Assembly (NCBI GenBank): GCA_021818025.1
Contig: JAKAFH010000010.1
Location: forward strand, 1-39,316
Source: Actinomycetes bacterium
GTDB taxonomy: Bacteria > Actinomycetota > Acidimicrobiia > Acidimicrobiales > RAAP-2
Direction: 5' to 3'
DNA: 39,316 nucleotides
The translations under genes were made by a program, and so were the position numbers. This document shows, piece by piece, positions 37,012 through 39,316 of the stretch (position 1 is its first letter; the number at the start of each line of letters is the position of its first letter). The notes under the pieces are model-generated. The model was given only the letters and a program-made list of their open reading frames with translations, was not told the DNA's origin and made no database searches.

Positions 37012-37020
37012 CCAGGAGGG

Positions 37021-37036
37021 ACTACACGGGTGTAGT
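37021..37036. promoter_or_regulatory. Perfect palindrome ACTACAC-GG-GTGTAGT, candidate MerR operator
   Basis: Two seven-base arms with a two-base centre, located just upstream of the MerR -10 hexamer and 25 bases past the thiG stop. A two-base loop and no T-run argue against an RNA terminator. The arm length and position fit an operator overlapping the -35. Confidence 0.55.
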
Positions 37037-37061
37037 TAGCCCGCCCGACAAATGCGACGGC

Positions 37062-37841
37062 TCACTCCGCGAAGAGGTCTGGGCGGCCGAGACTCGAACT
37101 GGAGGCCTCGGCGTGCAGCCGCGGCGGAATCCGACCGGCCTCGTGGGCGGCGTAGCCGGCGCGTACGGCGTCACGAATCGCACTCGCCATCAGGACTGGA
37201 TCGAGGGCGCGGTTGATCGCCGACGCCGCGAGCACCCCGTCACAGCCCAGTTCCATGGCCAGCGCGGCGTCTGAGGCCGTTCCGATCCCCGCGTCGAGCA
37301 GCACCGGGACCTCGAGCCTCGAGGCGATCAGGGAGATCGCGTGGGGGTTGCGGATCCCGAGTCCCGAGCCGATCGGCGAGCCGAGCGGCATCACGGCCAC
37401 ACAGCCGGCCTGCTCCAGGCGCTGAGCGACGATGAGGTCATCTGAGGTGTACGCCCAGACCTCAAAGCCTCGCCGCACCAGTTCCTGCGCGCCGCGAAGG
37501 GTCTCGGTGGTGTCGGGCAGTAGCGTCACGTCATCGCCGATCACCTCGAGCTTGACGAGGTTCGTCTCGAAGGCCTCGCGAGCGAGCTCGGCGACCTTTA
37601 CTGCCTCGTTGGCGCTGTAGCAGCCCGCGGTATTGGGCAGGAGCGTGAACCCGAGGCCCATGAGCAGTTCATAGATCGACCCCTTGACCGAGGGGTCGAC
37701 GCGCCGCAGTGCGACCGTTGCGATCGACGAGCCGCTCGCCGACAGCGACTGCTCGAGCACGTCCATCGACCTGAATCCCCCGGTCCCCACGACCAGCCGG
37801 GAACTCGCTCGAACTGAACCGATCGCAATGTCCTCGTCCAC
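37062..37841 (-). CDS. thiG: Thiazole synthase ThiG
   Basis: 259 residues. Builds the thiazole phosphate of thiamine from deoxyxylulose phosphate, dehydroglycine and the ThiS thiocarboxylate. Schiff-base lysine K97 lies in NLVKLEVIGDD. LVVGTGGFRS, LLPNTAGCYSANEA, and VMPLGSPIGSGLGIRNP are signatures. GTG 37841 is chosen because TACGAT is exactly six bases upstream; the longer frame to 37916 crosses the promoter. thiS, thiO and thiF are not in the window, so this gene stands apart from the rest of its pathway. Confidence 0.95.
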   Translation of the reverse strand: MDEDIAIGSVRASSRLVVGTGGFRSMDVLEQSLSASGSSIATVALRRVDPSVKGSIYELLMGLGFTLLPNTAGCYSANEAVKVAELAREAFETNLVKLEVIGDDVTLLPDTTETLRGAQELVRRGFEVWAYTSDDLIVAQRLEQAGCVAVMPLGSPIGSGLGIRNPHAISLIASRLEVPVLLDAGIGTASDAALAMELGCDGVLAASAINRALDPVLMASAIRDAVRAGYAAHEAGRIPPRLHAEASSSSLGRPDLFAE

Positions 37842-37847
37842 CTCCCA

Positions 37848-37853
37848 ATCGTA
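37848..37853 (-). promoter_or_regulatory. -10 hexamer TACGAT of thiG, leaderless arrangement
   Basis: TACGAT on the minus strand, six bases (TGGGAG) before GTG 37841. A leaderless start leaves no room for a TPP riboswitch. Confidence 0.6.
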
Positions 37854-37929
37854 CTCAGCACTCTCGAGCCGTCCGACGGGGACCTGCGTTGCGTGGCGGT
37901 GCTCGGAACGCGACACGTGACCCGATTAC

Positions 37930-37935
37930 TAGGGT
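37930..37935 (+). promoter_or_regulatory. -10 hexamer TAGGGT of thiD, leaderless arrangement
   Basis: TAGGGT, six bases (TGTCTC), then GTG 37942. It is the same hexamer as that of mpa. The 100-base divergent gap to thiG holds both promoters and nothing else I can name. Confidence 0.6.
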
Positions 37936-37941
37936 TGTCTC

Positions 37942-38760
37942 GTGGAACCACTCACCGCTCTCACGATCGCGGGATCGGATTCGGGCGGCGGCGCGGGGAT
38001 CCAGGCCGACCTGCGGACCTTCAGCGCCTTCAGCATCCACGGCACCACCGCCATCACCGCGGTCACCGCACAGAACACGCTCGGCGTGACCAACGTCACG
38101 CCCCTTACGGCAGCCGCCGTGCTCGCCCAGATCGACGCCGTCCTTGACGACTTCGCTGTGCGGGCCGTGAAGACGGGCATGCTCGCCCAGCCGGCCACGG
38201 TGCTCGCCGTCGCCGAGTCCGCTCGCGACGGTCGCCTGGCCAATCTGGTGGTCGACCCCGTGCTCGTGTCGACCACCGGCCACGCGCTGATGGACGAGGG
38301 CGGCGTCGAGGCGTATCGCGAGGCGCTGGTCCCCCAGGCGATGCTCGTCACGCCCAATCTTCGCGAAGCGGCGGTGCTGGCATCGGTCGACGTGCGCGAC
38401 GTCGCGACCCTCGAGGACATGATCGAGCTCGCCCGTCGGATCGTTGACCTCGGACCGCGGGCGGTGCTGGTTAAGGGCGGTCACCTGGTGAGCGGGTCGA
38501 CCGACGATCACGCGCCCGACGTGCTCGTGACCGGCGGCGACGTGCGCGTCTTTGACGCGCCGCGCGTCGACACGACCAACGACCACGGCACCGGCTGCTC
38601 GCTCGCTGCGGCCATCGCCGCCGGCCTCGCCTACGGGCGACCCCTGCCCGACAGCGTTCGCGACGCGAAGTCCTTCGTCCTCGCGGCCCTCACCTCAGCC
38701 GCCGACTGGCGCCTCGGCCACGGGCACGGCCCGATCGACCACCTGGGATGGAACGCGTGA
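37942..38760 (+). CDS. thiD: Hydroxymethylpyrimidine/phosphomethylpyrimidine kinase ThiD
   Basis: 272 residues of the ribokinase fold. Phosphorylates HMP and HMP-phosphate to the pyrimidine donor of thiamine. LTIAGSDSGGGAGIQADLRTF at the N-terminus is the substrate motif, VKTGML and VDPVLVSTTGHAL follow, and the anion-hole/catalytic segment is NDHGTGCSLAAAIAAGLA near 213-230. GTG 37942 is fixed by TAGGGT at six bases. The end overlaps the next gene (GTGA). Confidence 0.95.
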   Translation: MEPLTALTIAGSDSGGGAGIQADLRTFSAFSIHGTTAITAVTAQNTLGVTNVTPLTAAAVLAQIDAVLDDFAVRAVKTGMLAQPATVLAVAESARDGRLANLVVDPVLVSTTGHALMDEGGVEAYREALVPQAMLVTPNLREAAVLASVDVRDVATLEDMIELARRIVDLGPRAVLVKGGHLVSGSTDDHAPDVLVTGGDVRVFDAPRVDTTNDHGTGCSLAAAIAAGLAYGRPLPDSVRDAKSFVLAALTSAADWRLGHGHGPIDHLGWNA

Positions 38761-39314
38761 ACGACGACCTGAAGCCACCCCTCACCACGACGACCAGCAT
38801 CCTGCCCGCCGCGATCATCATCGGTATCGCCGTGGTCACCCTCGCCACGTTCATGATCGTGAACCTCGTCGCCAATCCGACGGTCACGACGAGCACGACC
38901 CAGCCGGTGATCGTCGGCGGCCTCGCCACCGCCGCCTCCAACGCGCCGGTCGCGGGCTGTCACCAAGCCGGCAGCCCGCCGGGCAACATCCTCGGGGCGC
39001 TCATCGTCCCGGTGCACACCACGAGTGCCGGACCCGTCGTGCACGCCAACGGCGGGGCCGGCGACTACGACTGCCTGGCGTACCTGACGACCACCACCAG
39101 CGCGGGCTCCCTACTCGGCTACTACCAGACCCACCTCGAGGCCCAGGGCTGGAGCCTCTTCTCGAGCGGCGGAGCAACCGGCACGCCCCAGCTGCTCTTC
39201 CAAAAGGCCGGCACCGACACCTTCTACTGGGTCGTCGGGATCACCGTGACCAACAGCGCGGGCGGCGCGCTTCGCTGGACCTACCGGATCTACCAGAACT
39301 CCTCGACGTTCTAG
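38757..39314 (+). CDS. Membrane-anchored extracytoplasmic protein of unknown function
   Basis: 185 residues from GTG 38757, which overlaps the thiD stop (GTGA); ATG 38748 is an alternative. One membrane span at about 14-38 (ILPAAIIIGIAVVTLATFMIV) is followed by a Thr/Ser/Ala-rich outside domain with two cysteines (AGCHQAG and DYDCLAY). GSLLGYYQTHLEAQGWSLFSSG looks like the hydrophobic helix of small secreted lipid- or peptide-binding domains. I do not recognise the family. The gene ends two bases before the window does. Confidence 0.7.
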   Translation: MNDDLKPPLTTTTSILPAAIIIGIAVVTLATFMIVNLVANPTVTTSTTQPVIVGGLATAASNAPVAGCHQAGSPPGNILGALIVPVHTTSAGPVVHANGGAGDYDCLAYLTTTTSAGSLLGYYQTHLEAQGWSLFSSGGATGTPQLLFQKAGTDTFYWVVGITVTNSAGGALRWTYRIYQNSSTF

Positions 39315-39316
39315 GC

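Noticed and set aside
37842-37941. TPP riboswitch between thiG and thiD
   Set aside because: No CUGAGA...ACCUGAU pattern, and both genes have hexamers six bases before their starts, leaving no leader for a riboswitch.

Overview
The window is a gene-dense, high-GC stretch from an actinomycete (Actinomycetota). The class is my inference: an Acidimicrobiia-like lineage fits best, because the full Pup-proteasome locus, a fused FbiC, a DUF4193 protein and a Holin-X-like protein sit beside a two-subunit glycine decarboxylase that mycobacteria and streptomycetes lack. There is no rRNA, tRNA, CRISPR array, insertion sequence or prophage, and no gene-free gap longer than about 130 bases.

Layout. 1-4.9 kb (+): end of glutamate synthase large subunit, its small subunit, an acyl-CoA synthetase and a 65-residue helical protein. 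4.9-11.3 kb (-): transketolase-transaldolase, then fused F420-deazaflavin synthase FbiC and a LOG-family protein. 11.4-13.3 kb (+): thioesterase, three small membrane or basic proteins, tRNA m1A58 methyltransferase TrmI. 13.3-19.9 kb: a ferredoxin (-) divergent from mpa-dop-pup-prcB-prcA-pafA (+), the complete pupylation and proteasome set. 19.9-26.5 kb (+): signal peptidase I, TatA/B, TatC, HelY helicase, a double-domain ThyX, an acidic DUF4193 protein, a GNAT-like protein. 26.4-32.1 kb: an unknown 440-residue protein with a disordered basic middle (-), an HtrA-type membrane protease (+), an SDR (-), a small secreted protein (-), a pair of fluoride channels (+), a class-I glutamine-amidotransferase-like hydrolase (-). 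32.2-37.0 kb (-): MerR regulator, nuclease-fold protein, then gcvT-gcvPA-gcvPB. 37.1-39.3 kb: thiG (-) divergent from thiD and a membrane-anchored protein (+).

How the genes relate. The order trmI, mpa, dop, pup, prcBA, pafA, tat genes, helY parallels the mycobacterial proteasome neighbourhood, but pafB/pafC are missing and lepB stands in their place. Pup already ends in Gly-Gly-Glu, so Dop is not needed for deamidation and should act mainly as depupylase. Many genes overlap by four bases (GTGA or ATGA), indicating translational coupling.

The strongest signal outside the genes is promoter architecture. At most transcription-unit starts a TANNNT hexamer lies 5-7 (usually exactly 6) bases before the ATG or GTG, so transcription should begin at the start codon and the mRNAs should be leaderless. 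I see this before fbiC, tkt, the thioesterase, the holin-like gene, mpa, lepB, tatA, the HtrA gene, the SDR, the secreted protein, the amidotransferase, gcvT, thiG and thiD. Four units instead have the hexamer farther upstream plus a Shine-Dalgarno. In two cases the upstream gene's stop codon forms the first bases of the hexamer. This pattern fixed several start sites. The most unusual protein is the tandem ThyX, whose halves carry complementary fragments of the family motif.
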